Source: an uncultured Verrucomicrobia subdivision 3 bacterium
Lineage (GTDB): Bacteria; Verrucomicrobiota; Verrucomicrobiia; Limisphaerales; DASXHY01
Assembly (NCBI GenBank): GCA_937890005.1
Contig: CALBZA010000074.1
Location: 1 to 64,000, forward strand
Direction of reading: 5' to 3'
Length of the DNA stretch: 64,000 bases
Part shown: piece by piece, positions 42,515 to 50,652 of the stretch
Layout of the letters: each line of letters starts with the position of its first letter
Numbering within the stretch: the first letter of the stretch is position 1
Notes under the pieces: generated by a model
Told to the model about the DNA's origin: nothing
The model's input: the letters and a program-made list of their open reading frames with translations, nothing else
Databases searched by the model: none
Program-made: the position numbers and the translations under genes

Positions 42515-43321
42515 GTGAAGCTGCTTTTCATTGGTGACATCGTGGGCAATCCCGGCCGGCGCGCCGTGAAGGAACTGGTTCCGAAGCTGCGCCAGGAGCA
42601 CGGAATCGATTTCGTCATCGCCAATGGCGAGAACTCCGCGGGCGGTTCGGGAATCACGGTTCGCACCGCTGCCGAAATTTTTTCTGCCGGCGTCGATGTG
42701 ATCACGAGCGGCGATCATCTTTGGGATCAAAAGGAAGTCACCGAGCTGCTGAACAACGAACCGCGTTTCCTTCGTCCGCTCAATTACCCCGCCGGAACTC
42801 CCGGGCGCGGCAGCGGCATCTTTGAAATCCCCAATCCGCAATCCGCAATCCGCAATTCAATCGCCATCATGAATGTCCAGGGCCGAACCTTCATGGCCGA
42901 CCTGGAAAATCCGTTTCATGCGATTCGTCACGAAGTGGAACGCGTGCGTCAACAAACGCCCGTCATCTTTGTTGATGTTCATGCCGAGGCGACTTCGGAG
43001 AAGATCGCGCTCGCGCGCATGCTGGATGGGCAGGTGAGTGTGGTGATTGGAACGCACACGCATGTGCAGACGGCGGACGAACAGATTTTTCCGGCCGGCA
43101 CGGCTTATCTCACGGACGCCGGTTTCACCGGTCCGCAGGAGAGTGTTCTTGGCCGTGAAATTCAGCCCGTGATCCAGCGATTTCTCACGAACATGCCGCA
43201 GCGATTTGAAGTGGCGAAGGAGCGTGTGATGCTGAATGGCGCGATTGTGGAGATCGATCATCAAACTGGAAAAGCGCGTCAGATAGTCCGTGTGTCAGAA
43301 CTTCTGAACCCCGTTAACTGA
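42515..43321 (+). CDS. YmdB-like metallophosphoesterase
   Basis: 268 residues from a GTG start: FIGDIVGNPGRRAVKELVP, ANGENSAGGSGIT, TSGDHLWDQKE, VDVHAEATSEK and GTHTHVQTADEQI are the metal ligands of the TIGR00282/YmdB family of phosphodiesterases, which hydrolyse 2',3'-cyclic nucleotides in Bacillus. Residues about 105-116 (EIPNPQSAIRNS) are translated from an AATCCGC tandem repeat and look like an insertion into a surface loop. xseA begins 1 base after the stop, so they form an operon. Confidence 0.9.
   Translation: MKLLFIGDIVGNPGRRAVKELVPKLRQEHGIDFVIANGENSAGGSGITVRTAAEIFSAGVDVITSGDHLWDQKEVTELLNNEPRFLRPLNYPAGTPGRGSGIFEIPNPQSAIRNSIAIMNVQGRTFMADLENPFHAIRHEVERVRQQTPVIFVDVHAEATSEKIALARMLDGQVSVVIGTHTHVQTADEQIFPAGTAYLTDAGFTGPQESVLGREIQPVIQRFLTNMPQRFEVAKERVMLNGAIVEIDHQTGKARQIVRVSELLNPVN
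42829..42857. repeat. AATCCGC tandem repeat inside the YmdB-like gene
   Basis: AATCCCC/AATCCGC units of 7 bases repeat four times and continue as AATTC. They are in frame within the coding sequence and encode PNPQSAIRNS. Intergenic repeats of this type are seen in many bacterial genomes. Confidence 0.8.
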
Positions 43322-43322
43322 A

Positions 43323-44807
43323 ATGCCGCGCCAGACAAAATCCCAATGGGAATTCGGGGAACTGTTTCCGCCGGAGCCAAAAGCGCCGGAGCGGAAGGTG
43401 ATGTCCGTTGCCGAACTGACGAGCAACATCCGCCGAACTTTGGAAAAACAGATCGGACTTGTCTGGGTCACAGGTGAAGTGACCAACCTGCGATTCCAGA
43501 GTTCCGGACACATTTATTTCACGCTCAAGGACGCCAGCGCGCAGTTGAGTTGTGTGCTGTTCCGTGGCGAGACGGTGGCGCATCGGGAATTGCTTCAGGA
43601 CGGACAGAAACTTTTGCTGCAGGGCGACATCACGGTTTACGAAGCGCGCGGGCAGTATCAGATGATTGTGCGTGCCGTGGAGCTTCAGGGAATCGGCGCG
43701 TTGCAAATAGCGTTCGAGAAACTGAAACAAAAGCTCGCGGCGGAAGGACTGTTCGCGCAGGAACGGAAACGTCCGTTGCCGCGTTACCCGCAACGCATCG
43801 GATTGGTGACATCGCCGACCGGTGCTGCGATTCGCGACGTTCTTCATGTCATTCAACGGCGAAATCCGAGTCTGGAAATCATCCTGGCGCCCTGTCGCGT
43901 GCAGGGGGATGGCGCCGCGCGGGAGATAGCGGCGGCGATTCGGATGCTGAATGCGTGGAAGGACGTGAGCGAGAAAGTGGGTGAGCCTGTAAGTGGGAAT
44001 ACATCTAAACCTCCGCTCCACCCACTCACCGACTCACCCACTCACAGCCTGGATTTGATCCTCATCACCCGCGGCGGCGGCAGCCTTGAAGATCTCTGGG
44101 CATTCAACGAGGAAGTGGTCGCTCGCGCCATTTTCGAATCGGCCATTCCCGTCGTTTCAGCCGTGGGCCATGAAATCGATTTCACGATCAGCGATTTCGT
44201 GGCGGACGTTCGCGCGGCGACACCAAGCGCGGCGGCGGAAATCATTACCGAAGGCGTTTTCTCCAGCTGCGCGTTTGTGGCGGATGCGGCGCGGCGGATT
44301 CGTCAGCTGGCAGACCAGCAATTGGAGGACAAACGTTACGAGCTGTTGCAGCTGATGCATCGGTTGGCCCGGGTGCATCCGCGGCGAAAATTCAATGAAT
44401 GGCTTCAACGCCTCGATGATTTGCAGGCCAGCCTTCAACGCTGCACAAGGACAGGTGTGCGGCAGCAAAGGGTGGAGTTGCGGAATCTTTCCAACCGGCT
44501 GCTGCGGGTTCGCCCATCGCAGCTGCTCCGGCAGCGTCGTGAGTTGTTCGAGCAGGAGTGGAATCGGCTGAACGAACAGATGCGTCATCAGCTTCGCGAA
44601 CGAAAGGCGGCCTTCGAAACGCTTCGAACCCGTCTGAGACTGCTCGGGCCGGAACAGGTGCTTGCCCGCGGTTATTCGATCACGATGGACGCCGCGAGCG
44701 GCCGGGTGCTCCGAAATGCGAACGAGATTCGCGCCGGACAGGAGTTGAAAACGCGCCTGAAGACCGGCGAGATCATCAGCCAGGCGAAAGCCCAGGAGGC
44801 TTCGTAG
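43323..44807 (+). CDS. xseA: exodeoxyribonuclease VII large subunit
   Basis: 494 residues: N-terminal OB domain (TGEVTNLRFQSSGHIYFTLK), catalytic domain with the signatures IGLVTSPTGAAIRDVLHVI, PCRVQGDGAAREIAAAI and LILITRGGGSLEDLWAFN, AVGHEIDFTISDFVADVRA, then a long coiled-coil arm (about 310-440) and the C-terminal ARGYSITMD domain. It digests single-stranded DNA with XseB. Residues about 218-240 (EKVGEPVSGNTSKPPLHPLT) are not family-like and are encoded by an inverted repeat pair; they explain part of the excess over E. coli XseA (456). xseB is 518 bases downstream. Confidence 0.95.
   Translation: MPRQTKSQWEFGELFPPEPKAPERKVMSVAELTSNIRRTLEKQIGLVWVTGEVTNLRFQSSGHIYFTLKDASAQLSCVLFRGETVAHRELLQDGQKLLLQGDITVYEARGQYQMIVRAVELQGIGALQIAFEKLKQKLAAEGLFAQERKRPLPRYPQRIGLVTSPTGAAIRDVLHVIQRRNPSLEIILAPCRVQGDGAAREIAAAIRMLNAWKDVSEKVGEPVSGNTSKPPLHPLTDSPTHSLDLILITRGGGSLEDLWAFNEEVVARAIFESAIPVVSAVGHEIDFTISDFVADVRAATPSAAAEIITEGVFSSCAFVADAARRIRQLADQQLEDKRYELLQLMHRLARVHPRRKFNEWLQRLDDLQASLQRCTRTGVRQQRVELRNLSNRLLRVRPSQLLRQRRELFEQEWNRLNEQMRHQLRERKAAFETLRTRLRLLGPEQVLARGYSITMDAASGRVLRNANEIRAGQELKTRLKTGEIISQAKAQEAS
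43976..44042. repeat. inverted pair of GTGAGTGGG-type repeats inside xseA
   Basis: AGTGGGTGAGCCTGTAAGTG ending GG (43976-43997) and CCCACTCACCGACTCACCCA ending CT (44021-44042) are imperfect reverse complements (18 of 22 positions). They lie in frame in xseA. This is the same style of short-period inverted pair found in several intergenic gaps of this window. Confidence 0.75.
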
Positions 44808-44929
44808 GACTGAGGCTTCGAGGGGAAAGAGGAGTCGTTTTCCGCTGCGCCGTTGATCAAATCATTTGTCCCGGATCAATAGACTGAAAACCCGGACGCA
44901 AAGAGACTCGGGGAAAAGTCCACTGTCGA

Positions 44930-45199
44930 TCAAAACCACCAGTGAGCCCGGTTGGCGGGATCTACGAAGCGCATTCCCATTTGATCGAAATTTCGCCATG
45001 CAACATGGCCGTCGAGAAACAGGATGTTGCCGCCCGCGGCGCGCTGCCCCTGCAGGGCAACAATAAAACGGGAAACAACCCGGGAATTTTGACGCAGCTC
45101 GAAATGAAATGCGCCGGACGTTTGAAACTTTGGATTCTTTGGAGCAAATGGAGCACGGCGCTTGGAAGACCAGCCGCCACGAACGAACTTTTGATTCAC
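44930..45199 (-). pseudogene. remnant of a prepilin-like gene (C-terminal fragment)
   Basis: The last ~40 codons of this frame encode AAGGNILFLDGHVAWRNFDQ and end RAHWWF. This strongly matches the C-terminal G-G-N-I-L-x-x-D-G-x-x-W-x-x-F region of the pseudopilin at 34642-35478. Upstream there is no pilin N-terminus, hydrophobic helix or continuing homology, so a 3' fragment of a pilin-like gene appears to have been left between xseA and xseB (518-base gap 44808-45325). The rest of the gap shows nothing I can identify. Confidence 0.6.
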
Positions 45200-45325
45200 G
45201 CCTCAAGACATTTTTGTGAAATCACTCTTTCGTTGGATGAAGTCCCTGGATTGGAACATCGTTGTGTTCTCGAAATCCCCGGTCTTATGCTGGACTCGCG
45301 CAATCGTTTAACCTAGATTTTGCCC

Positions 45326-45595
45326 ATGTCGAAATCTGCCAGGCCCGGTGACGCGGCCAAGAACGGCAATGTCCCATTTGAAGAAGCGATGAAGAAGCTC
45401 GAGTCCATTGTGGAGTCGATGGAATCGGAGGAGCTTCCGCTGGAGACCTTGCTGGCGCGTTACGAAGAGGGCACGAAGCTGGCGCAGGTTTGCCAGGCGA
45501 AACTGGCCGAGGCGGACCTGAAGATTCAACAACTCGAAAAGAGTGCGGCGGGCGAACTGACGCTCAAGCCGTTCGAAACAGAAGCAGAAAACTAA
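45326..45595 (+). CDS. xseB: exodeoxyribonuclease VII small subunit
   Basis: 89 residues: VPFEEAMKKLESIVESMESE and LPLETLLARYEEGTKLAQVC are the family signatures, with helical arms that bind XseA, and a Pro/Glu tail. ATG 45326 is preferred over TTG 45320. It is separated from xseA by a pseudogene fragment and is followed by dxs after 78 bases; xseA-xseB-dxs order is common in bacteria. Confidence 0.95.
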   Translation: MSKSARPGDAAKNGNVPFEEAMKKLESIVESMESEELPLETLLARYEEGTKLAQVCQAKLAEADLKIQQLEKSAAGELTLKPFETEAEN

Positions 45596-45673
45596 AGGTC
45601 GAATCGATCAACTGCTCAAATGGGAGACGAGGTCGTTCCCCGGTTTGAGCGGTTTTCAGTTTGGCCCAAATCT

Positions 45674-47659
45674 ATGAGCCGATACCTGGAAATGGTGGAT
45701 AATCCGAAGAACGTCAAAAGCCTGACGCTCGACCAGCTCCGCCAACTCGCCGAAGAAATCCGCTACGAATTGATCACCGTTCTCGCGAAGAACGGCGGCC
45801 ATCTCGGGCCGAACCTCGGCGTCGTCGAACTCACGCTCGCGCTGCATCACGTGTTCAGCACGCCCAGGGACAAGTTCGTCTGGGACGTCAGCCACCAGGT
45901 TTACGTGCACAAGCTGCTTACCGGCCGCCGGGACCGTTTTCACACGATCCGCACCACGAACGGCCTGAATGGTTTTGCGCTCCGGAGCGAAAGCGAGCAC
46001 GACTGTTACGGCGCAGGCCACGCCGGCACGGCATTGTCCGCCGCGCTCGGCATGTGCGCCGCCCGCGACAAGAAGGGCAGCGACGAGAACGTGGTCTGCA
46101 TCTTCGGCGATGCGGCGCTCACCAACGGCATTTCGTTCGAGGCGCTGAACAACATTTCCCACACGACGAAACGCTTCATCGGCATTCTCAACGACAACGA
46201 ATGGAGCATCGCGAAAAACGTCGGTGCCATCGCGACGTATCTCAACAAGCTGATCACCAATCCGTCCTACAACAAGGTCGCGAAGGATTTTCAAAACTTT
46301 CTCCGCCGCCTTCCGAAGGGTGAAATCGCCCTCAAACTCGCCCACAAGGCCGAGGAGGGACTCAAGGGTGCGATCAATGAGGTCGGCCTTCGCCAGACCG
46401 GCAGCGCGCTCGATGCGGATGGACGCGGCGGTTACGGCAGCGCGGTGTTGTTCGAGGAAATGGGCGTCCGGTATCTCGGTCCGATCGACGGCCATGACCT
46501 TCCGTTGCTGATCAGCACGCTGGAATTTGCGAAAACCTGCGATCAACCGATCGTCATTCACATCCTCACGAAGAAGGGGAAGGGCTACGATGCGGCGATC
46601 AAATCGCCTGAGAAGTTCCATGGCACCGGCCCGTATGACATCAAGACCGGTGATTCACCTCCCACGAAGTCCGGCACGCCGCCCAATTATCAGGACGTGA
46701 TGGGCCAGACGCTGGTGAAGTTGTGCCAGAAAAACAGCACGCTGGTGGGCATTACCGCAGCGATGCCGAGTGGCACGGGACTCAAGCATCTGGAGAAGGC
46801 TTTGCCGGATCGTTACTACGATGTCGGCATTGCGGAGGAACACGGCGTGATTTTCGCCGCGGGCATGGCGACGATGGGATTGCATCCGGTTGTGGCGATC
46901 TATTCGAGCTTCCTTCAACGCGCCTACGACTGCATTCATCACGACGTCTGCCTGCAGGATCTGCCGGTGATTTTCTGCATGGATCGCGCGGGTCTTTCAG
47001 CCAATGACGGTCCGACGCACCACGGTGTGTTCGACATCGCCTATCTGCGCTGTCTCCCGAACGTCACGGCCATGGCGCCGAAGGATGAAGATGAACTCGC
47101 GGACATGATGTTCACCGCGACGCATCATCCGCACCCGACGTTCATCCGTTATCCGCGTGGCGCGGCGGAAGGCGTTCCGATCAAGGATCAGCCCCGGCTG
47201 CTGGAAATCGGCAAGGCCGAAGTGCTGCAGAATTTCTCCAACAACGGAAAGCGCAAGGTCGCGTTGTTCGGCCTCGGACCGATGTGCGCCATCGCGCGTA
47301 AAGCGGCGACGCAGCTCACGGCGGAAGGATTCGACGTGGCGCTCGTCAATCCGCGATTCACCAAGCCGATCGACGCCGGAACGCATGAATTTTTCGGCAA
47401 GGCGGCGGACGTCGTCGTGACGCTGGAAGATCATGTCCTGATGGGCGGCTACGGTTCGGCGGTGCTGGAGCTTTACAGCGAGAAGGCTGTGACGACGCCG
47501 GTGATTCGAATTGGCTGGCCCGACCAGTTCATCGAACACGCGACCACACAGGACGAACTGCGTCGCAAGTATGGCCTTTCCGTCGAGAACACGGTGGCCA
47601 AGGTCAAAGCGCATTTTGGCGAAGCGTCTGCCGTTTCCAATCTGATCGAAGTGGCCTGA
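45674..47659 (+). CDS. dxs: 1-deoxy-D-xylulose-5-phosphate synthase
   Basis: 661 residues. Dxs condenses pyruvate and glyceraldehyde 3-phosphate in the first step of the MEP isoprenoid pathway, using thiamine diphosphate. Family marks: KNGGHLGPNLGVVELTLALH, WDVSHQVYVHKLLTGR, the ThDP/Mg motif FGDAALTNG...LNDNEWSI, EEHGVIFAAGMA with the catalytic Glu, DRAGLSANDGPTHHGVFD and the C-terminal transketolase domain. The ThDP motif reads GDA where most homologues have GDG. ATG 45674 was chosen over 45620. A strong terminator follows. Confidence 0.95.
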   Translation: MSRYLEMVDNPKNVKSLTLDQLRQLAEEIRYELITVLAKNGGHLGPNLGVVELTLALHHVFSTPRDKFVWDVSHQVYVHKLLTGRRDRFHTIRTTNGLNGFALRSESEHDCYGAGHAGTALSAALGMCAARDKKGSDENVVCIFGDAALTNGISFEALNNISHTTKRFIGILNDNEWSIAKNVGAIATYLNKLITNPSYNKVAKDFQNFLRRLPKGEIALKLAHKAEEGLKGAINEVGLRQTGSALDADGRGGYGSAVLFEEMGVRYLGPIDGHDLPLLISTLEFAKTCDQPIVIHILTKKGKGYDAAIKSPEKFHGTGPYDIKTGDSPPTKSGTPPNYQDVMGQTLVKLCQKNSTLVGITAAMPSGTGLKHLEKALPDRYYDVGIAEEHGVIFAAGMATMGLHPVVAIYSSFLQRAYDCIHHDVCLQDLPVIFCMDRAGLSANDGPTHHGVFDIAYLRCLPNVTAMAPKDEDELADMMFTATHHPHPTFIRYPRGAAEGVPIKDQPRLLEIGKAEVLQNFSNNGKRKVALFGLGPMCAIARKAATQLTAEGFDVALVNPRFTKPIDAGTHEFFGKAADVVVTLEDHVLMGGYGSAVLELYSEKAVTTPVIRIGWPDQFIEHATTQDELRRKYGLSVENTVAKVKAHFGEASAVSNLIEVA

Positions 47660-47691
47660 TGTAACTTCGCGAACAGAATCAAGCGTCTTGC

Positions 47692-47723
47692 AGGAGGGCA
47701 GTCGAAAGGCTGTCCTCCTTTTT
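47692..47723 (+). terminator. intrinsic terminator of dxs
   Basis: AGGAGGGCAG (47692-47701) pairs with CTGTCCTCCT (47710-47719) in a 10-bp stem with one G-T pair and a TCGAAAGG loop, followed by TTTTT. It lies 33 bases after the dxs stop. Confidence 0.9.
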
Positions 47724-47743
47724 CATCTCTGCTGAATGGATTT

Positions 47744-48814
47744 ATGAAGTGTTTCATTTTCGCATCGCTCATGCTGGCCGGAGCCGTCTCGATTCAAGCG
47801 GCCGAGAATCTCCCGGGTTCAACGGAATCGACGAACGTGCTTCGGGCCCGGCAGAACCAGCGGCTGGCCGACATTCGAGTTCACGATCCATTCATTCTGC
47901 CGCATCAGGCCACGAAGACCTATTACCTCTACACTGCCATTGGCGCGCGGTCGCCGGTGGGACGTTCGGGAGTGGTGACCTACAGGAGCAAGGACCTGTT
48001 GAACTGGGATGGACCGCATCTGGTGTTCACCGTCCCGGATGGCACCTGGGCGGATCCTCGGCATGGCGTCTGGGCGCCTGAGGTGCATGAATACAGGGGG
48101 AAGTTTTACCTGTTCTGCACACTGCACAACGACAACACGATCTTCTCCGTGCCGCCGGAATCGGTTCGAACGAATCATCTTCGCGGCTCGGTCGTGGCAG
48201 AAAGCGACTCGCCTGAGGGACCGTTCAAGCTGCTCAAAACTGATGGACCGCATCCGCCAAAAAATTTCATGACGCTGGACGGAACGTTGTTCGTCGATTC
48301 AACGAACCAGCCGTGGATGGTTTACGCGCACGAATGGATTCAGGTGGTGGACGGCACGATGGAGGCGATCCGGCTGAAGGAGGATTTGTCGGACTCGATC
48401 GGCGCGCCGATTCATCTGTTCAAGGCTTCCGATGCGCCGTGGATCAATGCGGAGAAAGTTCCGAGTCCGCGCGAGAACCGTTACGTCACGGATGGACCGC
48501 AGTTTTATCGCACGAAGAATGGAAGGCTGCTGATGCTGTGGGCGAGTTACAACAACCGCGGTTACGTGCAGACCGTGGCGCGATCAAAAACCGATACGCT
48601 CAAGGGACCATGGGAACAGCTGGAACCGCTTGTCGGAAACGACAGTGGCCACGGAATGCTGTTCCGCACGTTCGAAGGGCAATTGATGCTGGTGCTGCAT
48701 CAACCGTTCGGCAGCCCGCTCACCCGCGCCAAACTTTACGAGATGGAGGACACCGGAGATGCCATCCGGGTCGTTCGCGCGCGTGAAGACCTTCACGGCA
48801 ACGGCGCGCGGTGA
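47744..48814 (+). CDS. secreted glycoside hydrolase family 43-like protein
   Basis: 356 residues with a signal peptide (CFIFASLMLAGAVSIQAA). The five-bladed beta-propeller of GH43 is indicated by the catalytic base Asp48 in RVHDPFILPH, the blade repeat TYYLYTAIGARSPV, GVWAPEVHEYRGKFYLFCTL, and FMTLDGTLFVDSTNQPWMVY then VTDGPQFYRTKNGRLLMLWA for later blades. GH43 enzymes are arabinofuranosidases, xylosidases or arabinanases; the exact substrate is not predictable. Likely periplasmic. Own transcript after the dxs terminator. Confidence 0.85.
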   Translation: MKCFIFASLMLAGAVSIQAAENLPGSTESTNVLRARQNQRLADIRVHDPFILPHQATKTYYLYTAIGARSPVGRSGVVTYRSKDLLNWDGPHLVFTVPDGTWADPRHGVWAPEVHEYRGKFYLFCTLHNDNTIFSVPPESVRTNHLRGSVVAESDSPEGPFKLLKTDGPHPPKNFMTLDGTLFVDSTNQPWMVYAHEWIQVVDGTMEAIRLKEDLSDSIGAPIHLFKASDAPWINAEKVPSPRENRYVTDGPQFYRTKNGRLLMLWASYNNRGYVQTVARSKTDTLKGPWEQLEPLVGNDSGHGMLFRTFEGQLMLVLHQPFGSPLTRAKLYEMEDTGDAIRVVRAREDLHGNGAR

Positions 48815-48844
48815 AACGAATCGATTCCGGTTCGTTGGCTCCGG

Positions 48845-50152
48845 TCAGGTAAAGCTCTCGACGCGGAGCATGACCGGCTTGCCTTTGACCGCCGGCAGCT
48901 TCGAAATCTTCGCAAGCGCCTTCTTCATCGCGGCGTTCGGAGCATCGTGCAACATGAGAATCAGCGGCACGCTTTCGCCTTCGTGACCTTCGGGCTGGAT
49001 CACCGATGAAATTCCAATCTTCGATTGCGCGAAGATCGCCGAAATCTTTGCGAGAACGCCGGGGCGATCGACAACGCTGAGCCGGACGTAATAGCGCGAG
49101 ACGATTTCGTCCATCGGCAACACACGGCCCTTTGATGCGTGCGCAATGAACGGTGCAACGCGGACTTTGCCGCCGTTGCGAAGATCGAGCGCGGCATCGG
49201 CCACATCGCTCAGCACTGCACTGGCGGTTGCATCCTTGCCTGCGCCACGACCGTAGAAGAGCGTGTCACCGACGACATCGCCGCGGACGAAGCAGGCATT
49301 GAACACACCGTTGACGCTCGCGAGCACGTGGCTGTTCGGGATGAGCGTGGGATAGACGGAAACCTGGATGCCGGCTTTTTTACCGCCGACCTGCTTCACG
49401 ATTCCAAGCAGCTTGATGTTGTAACCGAGCTGCTGGGCAAACTGCATGTCGAGCCGGGAAATTTCGCGGATGCCTTCCGTGTGAATCTGGTGATGATCGA
49501 CCCAGAATCCGTGCGCCAGCGATGCGAGAATCCCAATCTTGTGTTGCGCGTCGAAGCCGTCGATGTCGAGATCCGGCGGCGTTTCCGCGTAGCCCTGTTT
49601 TTGCGCATCGGCAAGAACATCGGCGAATTCCGCGCCTTCCTGTTTCATGCGCGACAGGATGTAATTGCAGGTGCCGTTGACGATGCCGTAGATGGCGGAG
49701 AATTGATTTGCCACGAAACCTTCGCGCAACGATTTGATGATCGGAATGCCGCCGCAGACGCTGGCTTCGTAGTAGAGATTCGCGCCGGACCTGGCGGCAG
49801 CGGCGAAGAGTTCCGGACCGTGCGCGGAAAGCAACGCCTTGTTGGCCGTGACGACCGTTTTGCCCTTCGACAACGCCGAGAGAATCATCGTTCTGGCGAT
49901 GCCGGTTCCGCCGACGAGTTCGATGACGACGTGAATGTCCGGATCGTTGACGACTTCCTGCCAGTCGGTGGTGAGCAGGGATTTTGTGATCGGATAGGGG
50001 CGGGGTTCGTCGATCGCCTTCACGGCGACTTTCCGGAAGGCGAGTTTGACGCCGAGGCGCGCCGCCATCAGGTTGCCGTTTTGTTGGAGGGCATGAAAAA
50101 CTCCACTGCCAACCGTTCCGCCACCGATCATTCCAAGGTTTACCTGCTGCAT
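48845..50152 (-). CDS. hom: homoserine dehydrogenase
   Basis: 435 residues. It reduces aspartate semialdehyde to homoserine for threonine and methionine synthesis. NAD(P)-binding GMIGGGTVGSGVF at the N-terminus, KTVVTANKALLSAHG, YYEASVCGGIPIIKSLREG and NGTCNYILSRM are family signatures, and a C-terminal ACT domain (LSVVDRPGVLAKISAIFAQS) suggests feedback by threonine. ATG 50152 is the natural start; an upstream in-frame extension to 50413 overlaps the response regulator gene. It lies 50 bases downstream of the response regulator in the same direction but is functionally unrelated. Confidence 0.95.
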   Translation of the reverse strand: MQQVNLGMIGGGTVGSGVFHALQQNGNLMAARLGVKLAFRKVAVKAIDEPRPYPITKSLLTTDWQEVVNDPDIHVVIELVGGTGIARTMILSALSKGKTVVTANKALLSAHGPELFAAAARSGANLYYEASVCGGIPIIKSLREGFVANQFSAIYGIVNGTCNYILSRMKQEGAEFADVLADAQKQGYAETPPDLDIDGFDAQHKIGILASLAHGFWVDHHQIHTEGIREISRLDMQFAQQLGYNIKLLGIVKQVGGKKAGIQVSVYPTLIPNSHVLASVNGVFNACFVRGDVVGDTLFYGRGAGKDATASAVLSDVADAALDLRNGGKVRVAPFIAHASKGRVLPMDEIVSRYYVRLSVVDRPGVLAKISAIFAQSKIGISSVIQPEGHEGESVPLILMLHDAPNAAMKKALAKISKLPAVKGKPVMLRVESFT

Positions 50153-50202
50153 AAGGCGGCAGAGGATGCCGCCAAAGGCAGGGCGGGACAATTCAATTTT
50201 GT

Positions 50203-50652
50203 TCAGCTGGAGGGCGGCGGAAGCAGGCGGCACCAGCGGAACCAGTAGTCCTTCAAAAGGCGCATCAGTTCCACGAGAAGATCGGGATCGGTCGGCTTCA
50301 CGAAATAAGAGTTGCAGCCGAGCCTGTAGGCCACGGTGACATCGATTTCTGAATTCGACGACGTGAGAATAATGATCGGAATAGTGCTCCAATGCTGGCT
50401 CTGACGAATCCATTTCAGGACTTCCAGACCATGTTTCCGGGGGAGATTGAGGTCGAGCACCACGACGCCAGGGGAAGGATGTTGTTCCCGGTCCGAGAAC
50501 GTTCCCTTGCCCTCCAGGTAGTCCGTGGCTTCCTGGCCATCTTTCACAATGCGGAGCGGATTTTCCACCCCGGCAAGTTCGGTGGCCCTTTTGAAGAAGA
50601 AGATGTCGTTGTCATCATCCTCAACCAACAGAATTGGCGTGCTGCTTGTCAT
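50203..50652 (-). CDS. Rcp1-type response regulator
   Basis: 149 residues, single receiver domain: VEDDDNDIFFFKRA pocket, phosphoacceptor Asp67 (VVVLDLNLPRKHG), Thr97 (ILTSS) and Lys119 (YFVKP). Its ATG overlaps the stop of the histidine kinase gene (ATGA), so it is translationally coupled to its partner. The C-terminus (WFRWCRLLPPPSS) is unusual. No output domain. Confidence 0.92.
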   Translation of the reverse strand: MTSSTPILLVEDDDNDIFFFKRATELAGVENPLRIVKDGQEATDYLEGKGTFSDREQHPSPGVVVLDLNLPRKHGLEVLKWIRQSQHWSTIPIIILTSSNSEIDVTVAYRLGCNSYFVKPTDPDLLVELMRLLKDYWFRWCRLLPPPSS

